A stretch of DNA of 64,000 bases from Spirosoma sp. SC4-14 (GCF_037201965.1 NZ_CP147518.1:2541001-2605000); one strand, 5' to 3'; shown: positions 33,373-42,027, counted from the stretch's first letter. Notes: a model not told the origin generated them from the sequence alone. Numbers and translations: made by a program.

Positions 33373-34733
33373 AACCCATGCTGATCGAGTAGATACACCA
33401 GCGATGCCATTGAGGCCGCACCTAATTCAAGCTCCCGCTGACTGACGGTTTCGAAACGGTCGGCCGATGTATGGTGGTAGTCGAAATACCGTTGCGAATC
33501 GGGTTTGAAACCGAACAGAACTGTACCCAACTGCGCCAGGGGACCAATGTCGGCACCACCGCCACCGGCACCAATTTCGTGCAGACCATAGATGGCCAGC
33601 AGCGGTTTCCAGGGTTCTACTTTGGCGCGCTGGGCGGGTGTTCCAACAATACCGAAGCCACGTGGTGTAAACCCACCGTTGTCCGATTCTACGGCCGCAA
33701 TGTGTTTCTCATTGTTTTTCTTCGCCAGATCGGCATATTGGACTCCACCCCGCAAGCCATTCTCTTCGTTCATGAACATAACGGCCCGAATCGTGCGTTT
33801 CGGTTTGATGCCCAACGCTTTCAGGATGCGCAGCACTTCGATAGATTGAACGCAACCGGCACCGTCGTCGTGAGCCCCTTCGGCCAGATCCCAGGAGTCG
33901 AGGTGACCACCGACTACAATAATTTCGTCGGGTTTTTCACTGCCTTTGATTTCGCCTACCACATTATACGATTTGGCATCGGGCAGGGTTTCGCAGTTCT
34001 GTTTGAAATAGAAGGTCAGCTTTGGGTTTTCGGCCAGAAGGTTGCTAAGCTGATCGGCTCCATTGGTACTGATGGCTGCTGTCGGAATCAGGGGTACCCC
34101 CGTTGCGTAGCGCATACTACCCACGTGTGGCAGATCGTCGTGGATGTTGGTCATTGAGCGAACAATAGCGCCAACGGCACCAAGCTTTGCCGCTTCAGAA
34201 GCACCATTGGCCCGCTGGTCTACGGCCCCGCCGTAGGCTTCGAAGGTGTTGATTTTGGTGGGGTCCATAGGGCGGTTAAAAAACACAATTTTCCCTTTTA
34301 CCTGATCGGGACTCATAGCCCTCAATTCAGGGAAATTCTTAACCTCAATAACTTCGGCCTCAACACCTTTTGGCCCTGTTGCTACCGAACCGCCCAAAGC
34401 GGCTATAGGTACGGTAATTTTTTGCTTGCCATTTTTGATATAGGCTTCTTCTTTGGCTCCCCGCACCCAGTGCGGCACCATTACGTCCTGAAGAAAAACC
34501 CGGTCGAACCCTTCTTTCTCCATGACCTGCTTAGTCCAGTCGACGGCTTTTTGGGCACCATCGGAACCGCTAAGGCGTGGCCCGATCTGTTTGGTCAGAT
34601 ACCGAAGCCATTCGTAGGATTTACCGTTGGCAAGGGCTTCGTTGTAGATTTTTCGGATTGTTACCGAGTCGGTATTTTGAGCGTGGGCATAGGAAACGCA
34701 CAAGCCCAAAAGAAGGGTATATAGTTTGTTCAT
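33369..34733 (-). CDS. M28-family zinc peptidase with PA domain (carboxypeptidase-Q-like)
   Basis: 454 residues with a signal peptide (LYTLLLGLCVSYAHAQ). A PA-type insert lies in the first half (VKGKIVFFNRPMDPTKINTF, ASEAAKLGAVGAIVRSMTNI). The M28 catalytic domain shows the zinc ligands in VVGGHLDSWDLAEGAHDDGA, the catalytic Glu in FMNEENGLRGGVQYA, a ligand in VESDNGGFTPRG and the last His in YHHTSADRFETVSQREL. All metal-binding positions appear intact. It is expected to trim peptides or dipeptides outside the inner membrane. It converges with the secreted TlpA-like gene across a shared hairpin. Confidence 0.93.
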   Translation of the reverse strand: MNKLYTLLLGLCVSYAHAQNTDSVTIRKIYNEALANGKSYEWLRYLTKQIGPRLSGSDGAQKAVDWTKQVMEKEGFDRVFLQDVMVPHWVRGAKEEAYIKNGKQKITVPIAALGGSVATGPKGVEAEVIEVKNFPELRAMSPDQVKGKIVFFNRPMDPTKINTFEAYGGAVDQRANGASEAAKLGAVGAIVRSMTNIHDDLPHVGSMRYATGVPLIPTAAISTNGADQLSNLLAENPKLTFYFKQNCETLPDAKSYNVVGEIKGSEKPDEIIVVGGHLDSWDLAEGAHDDGAGCVQSIEVLRILKALGIKPKRTIRAVMFMNEENGLRGGVQYADLAKKNNEKHIAAVESDNGGFTPRGFGIVGTPAQRAKVEPWKPLLAIYGLHEIGAGGGGADIGPLAQLGTVLFGFKPDSQRYFDYHHTSADRFETVSQRELELGAASMASLVYLLDQHGL

Positions 34734-34856
34734 GATTGGCGGTTGTATTCGTTAAAAAGGCAAGATACAGAAAAGCCCGGCTGTAGGAAAACGGGCCGTA
34801 GGATTTCCCGTTTCCTGATTTTAGTTTTTATACTTTTATGGTATTTTGGTTTCTTT

Positions 34857-35767
34857 GTGGCTATTCAACGAGACGATACGCTCTGGAAAGCAATTCTGGA
34901 GGATATTTTTGACGACTTTCTGCGGTATTTTATCCCCGACGCCGATACTTACTTTGTAATGGAGCGGGGGTTAGAGTTTCTGGATAAAGAGCTGGAGCAG
35001 CTATTCCCGCCCGAAAACGACGAGTTTCATCTGCGTTATTTAAGGTCTATACGTGCCAGGGCGATGAGCAATGGGTGTTGATTCATATAGAAGTTCAAGG
35101 GTATCCAGACCCAGATTTTGAGTATCGAATGTTTACCTACTACTATCGAATACTGGATAAATATCAGCGTCCTATTGCTGCCTTTGCTATTTTAACCGAT
35201 TCAAACCCAAAATTTCGCCCAGATGCCTACGAACATACTTTTCTGGGAACAAAACTACATTATGGTTTCAACGCCTATAAAATTGCCGATCAGTCCGATG
35301 AATTACTAAACCAAAGCAATAACCCATTTGCTACGGTTGTGCAAACCGTAAAAGTAGCCTTGTTAGGAAAAAAGAAGTCTATAAGTGCTGAAAAGCTACT
35401 TTCGTTGAAAATCGATCTGGCAAAACGCCTGTTAAACCGACAAATTTCGAAGAACAAAATCCGCGTTCTAATGGATTTTTTGAGGTATTATGTGCGTTTT
35501 GAGGATGCTGAACTTTACACTAAATTTGAAGAACGGGTAGGATTATTGACAAATCGAACAACAACAATGGGCCTCGAAGAATTTTTGTTACAACGTGCCG
35601 AAAAACAGGGAGAAGAGAAGGGAGAGCAGAAGGGGATTGTTATGGCACAACGGGCGTTTGTCCAGAATCTTCTTGACAAAACGGATTATTCCGATGAGGT
35701 AATTGCCGACCTGGTAGGAGTGACCGTTGCGTTTGTGGCCAGTCTTCGTAAAGAATATGGGCATTAA
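34857..35767 (+). pseudogene. Rpn-family recombination-promoting nuclease/putative transposase, frameshifted
   Basis: Two overlapping open frames together match one protein of the Rpn (PD-(D/E)XK, formerly transposase_31) family. The first gives QRDDTLWKAILEDIFDDFLR ... LEFLDKELEQLFPPENDEFH and then runs to a TGA at 35079-35081. The second, read one base out of phase, supplies KVYTCQGDEQWVLIHIEVQG and continues to RKEYGH at 35767. The break is near 35030-35045, where a few residues usually found between FH and KVYT are also missing. The nuclease core ([D]...[EVQ]) is thus split between frames. The C-terminal part (KFEERVGLLTNRTTTMGLEE; EKQGEEKGEQKGIVMAQRAF) is typical. The GTG at 34857 is the likely original start. 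A natural frameshift in translation is less likely than decay. Confidence 0.75.
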
Positions 35768-35785
35768 ATCTGTATAGGCGAAATA

Positions 35786-35816
35786 GCCGTGCCACGGTTC
35801 TGAACCGTGGCACGGC
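35786..35816. terminator. 31-bp near-perfect palindrome downstream of lpdA
   Basis: 15-bp arms (35786-35800 and 35802-35816) are exact complements around one base. It lies between two convergent genes, the Rpn remnant and lpdA, and begins 12 bases past the lpdA stop. It shares a CCGTGCCACGGTTCTG-like word with the repeat at 29837-29912. Confidence 0.8.
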
Positions 35817-35827
35817 AACACCGGCAA

Positions 35828-37228
35828 CTACATATTGATGGCCCGGTTGTCGGTAGCGGCCAGACAGGCTTCTTTGAAGGCTTCCGTATAGGTCGGGTGC
35901 GCGTGCGACATCCGCGACACATCTTCGGCCGAGGCCCGGAACTCCATCGCCGTAACGGCTTCGGCAATCATGTCGGCCGCACGAGCGCCAATCATGTGAA
36001 CGCCCAGAATTTCGTCGGTTTCTTTATTGGCCAGCACTTTTACCAATCCGTCGACATCCATACTGGCCCGCGCCCGACCCAGCGCTTTGAACGGGAAAGA
36101 ACCCACTTTGTAGGGAATGCCCTGTTGCTTCACTTCTTCTTCCGTTAAACCAACCGATGCCACTTCAGGCCAGGTATACACCACGCCCGGAATCAGGTGA
36201 TAATGGATATGCGGTTTCTGACCCACAATGGTTTCGGCAATGAACGTACCTTCTTCTTCGGCTTTGTGTGCCAGCATAGCCCCGCGAATCACGTCGCCGA
36301 GTGCATAGATGTGTGGAACGTTGGTGCGTAGATGATCGTCGACTTCAACCCGGCCCCGGTTGTCGACTTTCACGCCAGCAGCTTCCAGATTCAGGCCGTC
36401 GGTATAGGCACGCCGACCCACCGACACCAGGCAGTAGTCGCCAGTGATGGTGATCTGTTCCCCTTTGGGCGTGTCGGCCGTAACGATAACTTCGTCGCCC
36501 GTGTTTTCTACCTTCGTCACCTTATGGCTGAAATAGAAATCGGCACCGAGTTTTTTAACGACTTTTTGCAACTCCTTACCGAGCGTCTTGTCCATCGTCG
36601 GAATCATTGAATCGGCAAATTCAACGAACGATACTTTGGCGCCAAGCCGGGCATACACCGAACCCAATTCGGCACCGATTACGCCCGCACCGATTACAAT
36701 CAGGTGTTTTGGGACTTCGGTAAGTTTGAGGGCTTCAGTCGACGTAATGACCCGTTTTTTATCAATAGGCATCGATGGAAACGACATCGGTTTCGAGCCC
36801 GTAGCAATGATGATATTCTTTCCGGTGATGGTTTGCTCAGAACCGTCGGCTTTGGTAATCTTAATCGTATGCGGATCGACAAACGAACCAACGCCGTGAA
36901 TTTCGTCGATCTTGTTTTTCTTCATCAGAAAATTGATTCCCTTGGTCGTTACGTCGACAACTTCCTGTTTTCGCTTGATCATCTGGGCCAGATCGACCTG
37001 TAAGTCGTTCAGTTTGATGCCATGTTCCGCAAAGGTATGAGCCGCATTATAGTAATGTTCCGACGAGTCGAGCAGGGCTTTCGACGGAATACAACCGACG
37101 TTGAGGCAGGTACCGCCCAAAGATGGGTATTTTTCGATAATGGCTGTTTTGAGTCCGAGTTGAGCGCAGCGAATCGCACCGGTATAGCCGCCCGGTCCCG
37201 AACCGATCATAATAACATCGTATTCCAT
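35828..37228 (-). CDS. lpdA: Dihydrolipoyl dehydrogenase (E3)
   Basis: Flavoprotein that re-oxidises dihydrolipoamide in the pyruvate, 2-oxoglutarate and glycine-cleavage complexes, giving NADH. 466 residues, normal length. Seen: FAD-binding VIMIGSGPGGYTGAIRCAQL, the redox disulfide in SLGGTCLNVGCIPSKALL, the NAD-binding IVIGAGVIGAELGSVYARLG, FAD-binding HIYALGDVIRGAMLAHKAEE, and the C-terminal dimer His-Glu pair in MSHAHPTYTEAFKEACLA. The start MEYDVIMIGSG is unambiguous. It stands alone, away from the E2 gene at the window start, as usual for an E3 shared between complexes. The upstream gap holds a striking inverted repeat of 7-nt words. Confidence 0.97.
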   Translation of the reverse strand: MEYDVIMIGSGPGGYTGAIRCAQLGLKTAIIEKYPSLGGTCLNVGCIPSKALLDSSEHYYNAAHTFAEHGIKLNDLQVDLAQMIKRKQEVVDVTTKGINFLMKKNKIDEIHGVGSFVDPHTIKITKADGSEQTITGKNIIIATGSKPMSFPSMPIDKKRVITSTEALKLTEVPKHLIVIGAGVIGAELGSVYARLGAKVSFVEFADSMIPTMDKTLGKELQKVVKKLGADFYFSHKVTKVENTGDEVIVTADTPKGEQITITGDYCLVSVGRRAYTDGLNLEAAGVKVDNRGRVEVDDHLRTNVPHIYALGDVIRGAMLAHKAEEEGTFIAETIVGQKPHIHYHLIPGVVYTWPEVASVGLTEEEVKQQGIPYKVGSFPFKALGRARASMDVDGLVKVLANKETDEILGVHMIGARAADMIAEAVTAMEFRASAEDVSRMSHAHPTYTEAFKEACLAATDNRAINM

Positions 37229-37244
37229 GAAGCAGTTGTTCTTA

Positions 37245-37382
37245 GGTTTACGGTTTACGGCTCATGGGTTACGGTTCATGGTTTACGGCTTACGGTTGCT
37301 CCGCCTTTTAGCATACATCTCATTGAGGCAGCGCAACCATAAACCGTAAACCATATACCATAAACCATGAACCGTAACCCAT
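37245..37382. repeat. Large inverted repeat built from 7-nt words
   Basis: The left side (37245-37305) is a run of variants of GTTTACG, GTTCATG and GCTTACG ending in GGTTGCTCCGCC. The right side (37327-37382) is its inverse, with GTTTATG and GTATATG variants. The outer 22 bases of the right arm match 37264-37285 almost exactly, and the inner words differ in number between arms. The word TTACGGTTGCTCCGC is shared with the hairpin at 33316. It lies just upstream of lpdA. Confidence 0.85.
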
Positions 37383-37501
37383 CTAAATAGCATTGTGACT
37401 GCAAATTTGGTTCAGAAATCGATTACCCAAACTGATTTCTTAAAAATCATGTTGGTGGTACTATACGGTACGCTCCATCCGGTGCCGTATTTTACTGATT
37501 T

Positions 37502-38071
37502 ATGCGCTTTGTTTATTCTGTTTGCCTGCTTTTTGTTCTCACCACCAGCAGTTGTACCGATTCTGCCCAGCAGAACCAACCCAATGTGTATTACGACGTT
37601 CTGAGTTTCGTAAAACGCCAGATCGACGAGCTTTCGGCTCAAAAGCCGCTCGTTGCGAAGACAATTTCAATTAATCAGAAACAGTCTGAGCAAAAGACGA
37701 ACGAAGTGAACTGGAGTCGCGAACTTGAATTGTTCACGCAGGTCGATATTAACAAACCTGCACTTCGGAACAGCTACCAGATTACCCGGCCTGATTCGCT
37801 GACGTATCGGTATACACTAAAAAAATCGGAAGAACGGCTAACCGTTCGATCATTATTTGTTCAGCTTGATTCGGCCACTCGCCAACCCCGATTGATTGAA
37901 GCCGTTTTGCAGACCAGCAACCCACTCTATTCGTCAGAACGCCATTTATTACTGGAAAGTGGCCTGGCCGGAAATCAGCAATGGCGTGTGAAACGGTATA
38001 GGTTAACTGGCTATCAAAAGCTGTCTTATTTCGATAAAAACGAGTTTTTGGTTGAAGGGCAGCTTCACTAA
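37502..38071 (+). CDS. Small lipoprotein of unknown function
   Basis: 189 residues. The N-terminus MRFVYSVCLLFVLTTSSCTD is a lipoprotein signal with a lipobox ending at Cys18. The rest is mostly beta-type: NEVNWSRELELFTQVDINKP, PDSLTYRYTLKKSEERLTVR, LQTSNPLYSSERHLLLESG and YRLTGYQKLSYFDKNEFLVE. I do not recognise a named family. The pattern (helical start, then a beta sheet with a final FLVEG) resembles small outer-membrane lipoproteins found beside purF or other housekeeping genes in related genomes, but that is only an impression. It ends 168 bases before purF on the same strand. Confidence 0.75.
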   Translation: MRFVYSVCLLFVLTTSSCTDSAQQNQPNVYYDVLSFVKRQIDELSAQKPLVAKTISINQKQSEQKTNEVNWSRELELFTQVDINKPALRNSYQITRPDSLTYRYTLKKSEERLTVRSLFVQLDSATRQPRLIEAVLQTSNPLYSSERHLLLESGLAGNQQWRVKRYRLTGYQKLSYFDKNEFLVEGQLH

Positions 38072-38128
38072 CGCTAAGTTTCTTTGGGAGGTGAGTTGTT
38101 TTAAGGATGGTAGTCCTGTAACTTTTTC

Positions 38129-38136
38129 TATATTTG
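38129..38136 (+). promoter_or_regulatory. Possible -7 box upstream of purF
   Basis: TATATTTG matches TAnnTTTG exactly, 103 bases upstream of the purF ATG at 38240. There is no clear -33 TTG at 17-23 bases. If real, it gives a leader of nearly 100 nt. I see no known riboswitch fold in that leader, only a short stem (ACGGC / GCCGT) close to the start. Confidence 0.3.
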
Positions 38137-38239
38137 TTCAGGGCTATTGTCGAACGAAATGGGGCATTAGTCCGTTACCTTTTCATCAACCAAATACTCG
38201 ATTGCCACGGCGATTTTTTGCCGTTACATGGTCCTTGTT

Positions 38240-40132
38240 ATGAGCGACGCTATTAAACACGAATGTGGGATTGCCCTCATTCGGCTCCGCAAACCGTATC
38301 AGTATTATATCGACAAATACGGTACGGCCCTCTACGGCGCAAACAAACTGTATCTGCTGATGGAAAAGCAGGTCAACCGGGGCCAGGATGGAGCCGGTAT
38401 TGCTAACATCAAAATTGATGTTCCTCCTGGGCACCGCTACATCAGCCGCTACCGATCCGTTGATCAACGCCCTGTAACAGACATTTTCGAAAAGGTTAAC
38501 AAGAAGTTTCGTAAGGCCATAAAAGGCAATAAAGAAAAAGCAAAAGACGCAAAATGGCTCCAGGAAAATATCGCATTTACGGGCGAAGTCTGGATGGGCC
38601 ACCTCCGATATGGCACGCACGGAGCCAATGAAATAGAAAACTGCCATCCCATGCTTCGGCAAAGCAACTGGCGCAGTCGGAATCTGGTCGTTGCCGGGAA
38701 TTTTAACATGACCAACGTCGATAGCCTGTTCGATAAACTCGTCTCGCTAGGTCAGCACCCAAAAGATAAGGTCGATACTGTTACGGTGATGGAAAAAATC
38801 GGCCACTTCCTCGACGAAGAAAACCAGCGCGTATTTGACCGGTTCAAAGGAATTTACGAAAACCCCGACCTGTCGGATATTATTGAAGATAACCTCGATC
38901 TTCAGCGCGTATTACACCGATCCTGCCGCGATTTTGATGGGGGCTATGCCATGGTTGGAATGACAGGATTTGGAGCCGCTTTTGTGGCCCGCGATCCGGC
39001 CGGAATTCGCCCCGCTTATTACTATGCCGATGATGAGGTGGTTGTGGTAGCTTCCGAAAAACCAGCCATTAAAACAGCATTCAATGCCGAATACAGCGAA
39101 ATTAAAGAAGTGCAGCCGGGTCATGCGCTGATCATCGACAAATACGGCGAATACAACGAACTCCAGTTCGTGAAGCCTATTGAAAAACGTTCGTGCAGCT
39201 TCGAACGAATCTACTTCTCCCGCGCTACCGATCCCGATATCTACAATGAGCGCAAAACCCTCGGTAAACTGCTGGTTCCGCAGATCCTGAAAGAAATCGA
39301 CTACGATCTCGAAAATACGGTTTTCTCCTACATCCCGAATACGGCCGAAACGGCATTCTTTGGCATGGTCGAAGGGTTGGAAGAATATCTGTACAAACAA
39401 CGGAAGAAAGCCATTATGGAAGGCATTTTGTTCGAGGAAGAACTCGACCGGGTGCTTTCATTCCGGCCGCGTGTTGAGAAACTGGTGTCGAAGGACGTAA
39501 AAATGAGAACGTTCATTGCCGATGATACCCAGCGCGACGATATGGTTTCGCACGTATACGACACCACGTTTGAGGTGATTCGGAAGGGCGTTGACAACGT
39601 GGTTGTGGTCGATGACTCCATTGTTCGGGGAACTACGCTGGAGAAGAGTATTCTGCGAATGCTCGACCGGCTGGGACCGAAGAAGATCGTTATCGTTTCG
39701 TCGGCACCGCAGATCCGGTTTCCCGATTGCTATGGCATCGATATGTCGAAGTTTAAGGAGTTTGTTGCCTTCCGGGCCGCTCTCGAACTGCTTCGCGACC
39801 GCGGACAGGATTATCTGGTCGATGAGGTGTATGCACAGAGCGTAGTAGCTATTGAATCGGGGAATTCGTCGCAGCAGAACTACGTAAAAGCGATTTTCGA
39901 TCCGTTCACCCACGAAGAACTCTCGCAGAAAGTAGCGCAGATTGTGACACCTGCTGATCTGAACGCCGAAGTAGCCGTGGTTTACCAAACTGTTGAAAAC
40001 TTACATCGAGCCTGCCCAAATCACTCTGGCGACTGGTATTTTACCGGAAACTACCCAACCCCCGGTGGAAACAGTGTGGTTAATAAGGCATTCGTGAATT
40101 TCATGGAAGGCCGTCTGGTACGAGCTTACTAA
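38240..40132 (+). CDS. purF: Amidophosphoribosyltransferase (long Bacteroidota form)
   Basis: First step of de novo purine synthesis: PRPP plus glutamine gives phosphoribosylamine. About 630 residues, longer than the roughly 470-510 of E. coli and B. subtilis PurF. Seen: a short tail then the nucleophile cysteine in AIKHECGIALIRL (Cys9 from this start, so a propeptide of 8 residues would be removed), VNRGQDGAGIANIKI, the glutaminase loop GHLRYGTHGANEIENCHPML, NFNMTNVDSLFDKL, the PRPP loop VVVVDDSIVRGTTLEK, and a C-terminal ACPNHSGDWYFTGNYPTPGG segment found in this long form. An ATG four codons earlier (38228) is equally open. A clear terminator follows. Confidence 0.93.
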   Translation: MSDAIKHECGIALIRLRKPYQYYIDKYGTALYGANKLYLLMEKQVNRGQDGAGIANIKIDVPPGHRYISRYRSVDQRPVTDIFEKVNKKFRKAIKGNKEKAKDAKWLQENIAFTGEVWMGHLRYGTHGANEIENCHPMLRQSNWRSRNLVVAGNFNMTNVDSLFDKLVSLGQHPKDKVDTVTVMEKIGHFLDEENQRVFDRFKGIYENPDLSDIIEDNLDLQRVLHRSCRDFDGGYAMVGMTGFGAAFVARDPAGIRPAYYYADDEVVVVASEKPAIKTAFNAEYSEIKEVQPGHALIIDKYGEYNELQFVKPIEKRSCSFERIYFSRATDPDIYNERKTLGKLLVPQILKEIDYDLENTVFSYIPNTAETAFFGMVEGLEEYLYKQRKKAIMEGILFEEELDRVLSFRPRVEKLVSKDVKMRTFIADDTQRDDMVSHVYDTTFEVIRKGVDNVVVVDDSIVRGTTLEKSILRMLDRLGPKKIVIVSSAPQIRFPDCYGIDMSKFKEFVAFRAALELLRDRGQDYLVDEVYAQSVVAIESGNSSQQNYVKAIFDPFTHEELSQKVAQIVTPADLNAEVAVVYQTVENLHRACPNHSGDWYFTGNYPTPGGNSVVNKAFVNFMEGRLVRAY

Positions 40133-40154
40133 TTGTAACTGATAAAGTTCTGAG

Positions 40155-40186
40155 AAGAGACGCAATTGAGTTTGCGTCTCTTTTGG
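40155..40186 (+). terminator. Intrinsic terminator after purF
   Basis: AAGAGACGCAA (40155-40165) pairs exactly with TTGCGTCTCTT (40172-40182), loop of 6, then a TT(T) tail. It begins 22 bases past the purF stop. Confidence 0.88.
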
Positions 40187-40216
40187 TATTACAGGACGTT
40201 CTTATAAAAAGAGGGG

Positions 40217-40305
40217 GAACACAAATTGGACGGATTTTTACGGATAAATAGGCCGAATGTAGCTTTTAGCAATAAAAATCCGTCCAATCCGCGTCATCTG
40301 TGTTC
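40217..40305. repeat. Imperfect inverted repeat of the 'AATCCGTCC...TGTGTTC' type
   Basis: Left arm GAACACA + AATTGGACGGATTTTTA (40217-40240) pairs with the right arm TAAAAATCCGTCCAAT + CC...TGTGTTC (40273-40305). The right arm has about ten extra bases (GCGTCATC region) that are missing on the left. The words resemble intergenic repeats seen in many Bacteroidota and other genomes; that likeness is from memory. It lies between purF (plus) and the methyltransferase gene (minus); the rest of the gap, 40306-40415, shows nothing clear. Confidence 0.65.
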
Positions 40306-40415
40306 TAATTGTATTCATTACTGGGGGAATACGCCCGGTTTTGTATTATTACAGAACATTGCTTGATGAAACGCTTACGGGTATGCGTAAAGCAGCATGA
40401 TAAGAGCAGGTTTCT

Positions 40416-41030
40416 TTACTTCTTCAGTAAAAACAATGTGTGTCCCGACTCGCCTTCTGGTATGAAAGCGGTTTTGATGATCGTAAAACCTGTTTCGGCA
40501 AACCAATTGGCGTAGGTAGTAGCATCGGCATGGCTCCAGTACATGGTGGTGCCGGGTGTCAACCAGTTGTTGTCAGTACCGGTCCATTCGCCTGCACCCA
40601 CCACACATAGCAAATACCCTGGCGACTGAAGCCAGCGATACATGGCCCGAAACAGATCGGGCTGCTCGGCCAGCGGAACGTGGATGATCGAATAAAGCGC
40701 CACAATACCACCGAACGATTCGTCGGGAAACAATAGCGTTGTCATATCACCGACTTCGAATTGAGCGACTGGTACGTTTTTTCTGGCGTGTTCGATCTGT
40801 ACCGGCGACAGGTCGATACCGAGGTAGTTAAAACGCTGGCTTAGATACTCAGCCGTAGGAATACCGTCGGCACAGCCTAATTCGAGAATAGAGGTATTGA
40901 CCAAAAGCCGTTTGCTAAATTCGGTCAGCCAGCTTTCGTAGCGAATTTTATGATCATTCTGATAGTGTTTGCGGTAAACACCCGCCAAACGATCATATCC
41001 GTCGCGAACAATGTCTTTTGGTGTTTTCAT
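40416..41030 (-). CDS. Class I SAM-dependent methyltransferase
   Basis: 204 residues with the Rossmann methyltransferase motifs: motif I NTSILELGCADGIPTAEYLS, motif II NYLGIDLSPVQIEHARKN, motif III VAQFEVGDMTTLLFPDES and motif IV-V GIVALYSIIHVPLAEQPDLF. The end (GESGHTLFLLKK) suggests a small-molecule methylase of the Methyltransf_11/25 type. The substrate is not readable. Its ATG overlaps the stop of the P-loop gene by 4 bases (ATGA), so it is translationally coupled as the last gene of a four-gene operon. Confidence 0.92.
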   Translation of the reverse strand: MKTPKDIVRDGYDRLAGVYRKHYQNDHKIRYESWLTEFSKRLLVNTSILELGCADGIPTAEYLSQRFNYLGIDLSPVQIEHARKNVPVAQFEVGDMTTLLFPDESFGGIVALYSIIHVPLAEQPDLFRAMYRWLQSPGYLLCVVGAGEWTGTDNNWLTPGTTMYWSHADATTYANWFAETGFTIIKTAFIPEGESGHTLFLLKK

Positions 41031-41566
41031 GGCTGATCAATAGCTCCCAACACAGCCGTTATTCGCTCTTCGACGGTCAGATCGCCTTCAAGACGAAGTA
41101 CGGGGCAGGAGAGTTGTTGCAGCCAGCTTTCGTGTCGGGGTTTACTACGCCCTTGCTGCAAGCCCGAATCATAGCCAGCGGCCCACTCAATGAATGCTTC
41201 GGAACGTTGACGTTGTTCGGCATTTTGTTGGGCTCCGAAGCCATAACGATCAATTTCCCGTTGCCATAGCCGTTGAATACGAATATCAGCAGGAATCCAA
41301 AGGTATACAACCAAATCAAATAGCGTTTCCCAGTAGCTGCCCCAACTATCCAGCGAGCCACCTACAATCCAGTTCGGATGCTGGTTGAGATCTGTTTTCA
41401 ATAACTGATTGCGCACTGTTGGATCGTGCCGAACCTGAAAAGGCGGTTGGGTCGGGAGCCAATAATAGGCATCGGCATCGAAATAGGGAATCGACAAGCG
41501 CGCGGCCAGTGCTTCGCCTAATGTGGTAACCCCTGAACCCGATGCGCCTACAAGATGAATACGCAT
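41027..41566 (-). CDS. P-loop nucleotide kinase-like protein (adenylate kinase-related)
   Basis: 179 residues. The Walker A motif is right at the start (IHLVGASGSGVTTLGEALA), followed by IPYFDADAYYWLPTQPPFQV, the arrangement seen in small kinases and topology-modulation (FlaR-like) proteins. A possible Walker B or lid lies in TLFDLVVYLWIPADIRIQRL with the basic stretch WQREIDRYG. The C-terminus has LEGDLTVEERITAVLGAI. Function unknown; such proteins phosphorylate small metabolites or nucleotides. It starts 5 bases after the DinB stop and overlaps the methyltransferase start. Confidence 0.85.
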   Translation of the reverse strand: MRIHLVGASGSGVTTLGEALAARLSIPYFDADAYYWLPTQPPFQVRHDPTVRNQLLKTDLNQHPNWIVGGSLDSWGSYWETLFDLVVYLWIPADIRIQRLWQREIDRYGFGAQQNAEQRQRSEAFIEWAAGYDSGLQQGRSKPRHESWLQQLSCPVLRLEGDLTVEERITAVLGAIDQP

Positions 41567-41571
41567 GGCGG

Positions 41572-42027
41572 TTATGCTTCTCTTGTCCAGACAATGAAAT
41601 CGGTTACGGGGGCTTCTGTCAGAAGCGGCCGAATCAGTTGAACGACCTGCCCCCGATGGTAAGCCGCATGATGGCTCATGTGGGTTAGCATATCGAGCAG
41701 CGTACTTTGGTAGGGAACCCCTTTCGAGGTAGCATAGTCGAAGGATTGCAGTAGTTCGGGTTCGGCCAGTGTAGTGATGTAGCTGACTATTTTGCGGTGC
41801 TGTCGTTCGGCCGTCTCGGCCATCCAGCTAATAGGAATGTCTTCCCAGATGGCTACATAGGCTGTTTCTTTCATGATTCGGTTAAGCCACACATGCTGAG
41901 CCGACAGAATGTGCCCCATCACGGCAATAGCGCGTGACGGGGGATTTTCCAGCGTTTCGAGTGCGTCAATAACCCGGAGGTTGGCCCAGAGTTCGTAATT
42001 TAGTAAATGGACAAGGTAGTTTTTCAT
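41572..42027 (-). CDS. DinB-family protein (second copy)
   Basis: 151 residues with the DinB helical pattern: YELWANLRVIDALETLENPP, the first metal-site histidine in VMGHILSAQHVWLNRIM, and the late pair in MLTHMSHHAAYHRGQVVQLI. The three histidines of the family site (GH, HH/H) are present. Start and the GH3-fusion stop overlap by 4 bases (ATGA). It differs from the DinB protein at 6640-7152 in length and ending, so the two are not recent duplicates. Function unknown; the family includes metal-dependent S-transferases. Confidence 0.9.
   Translation of the reverse strand: MKNYLVHLLNYELWANLRVIDALETLENPPSRAIAVMGHILSAQHVWLNRIMKETAYVAIWEDIPISWMAETAERQHRKIVSYITTLAEPELLQSFDYATSKGVPYQSTLLDMLTHMSHHAAYHRGQVVQLIRPLLTEAPVTDFIVWTREA

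Noticed and set aside
29837-35816. Similar palindromes at 29837 and 35786 as the two ends of a transposon
   Set aside because: The 6 kb between them holds a GH43 gene, a secreted protein gene, an M28 gene and a decayed Rpn gene, with no intact transposase, and each site is a full palindrome by itself.
37245-37382. Heptamer array as CRISPR or IS end
   Set aside because: Words are 7 nt with no spacers, and no transposase lies beside it. Kept as a repeat of unknown type.
38137-38239. Purine riboswitch upstream of purF
   Set aside because: I could not find the three-way junction with its conserved loop bases; only one short stem is present.
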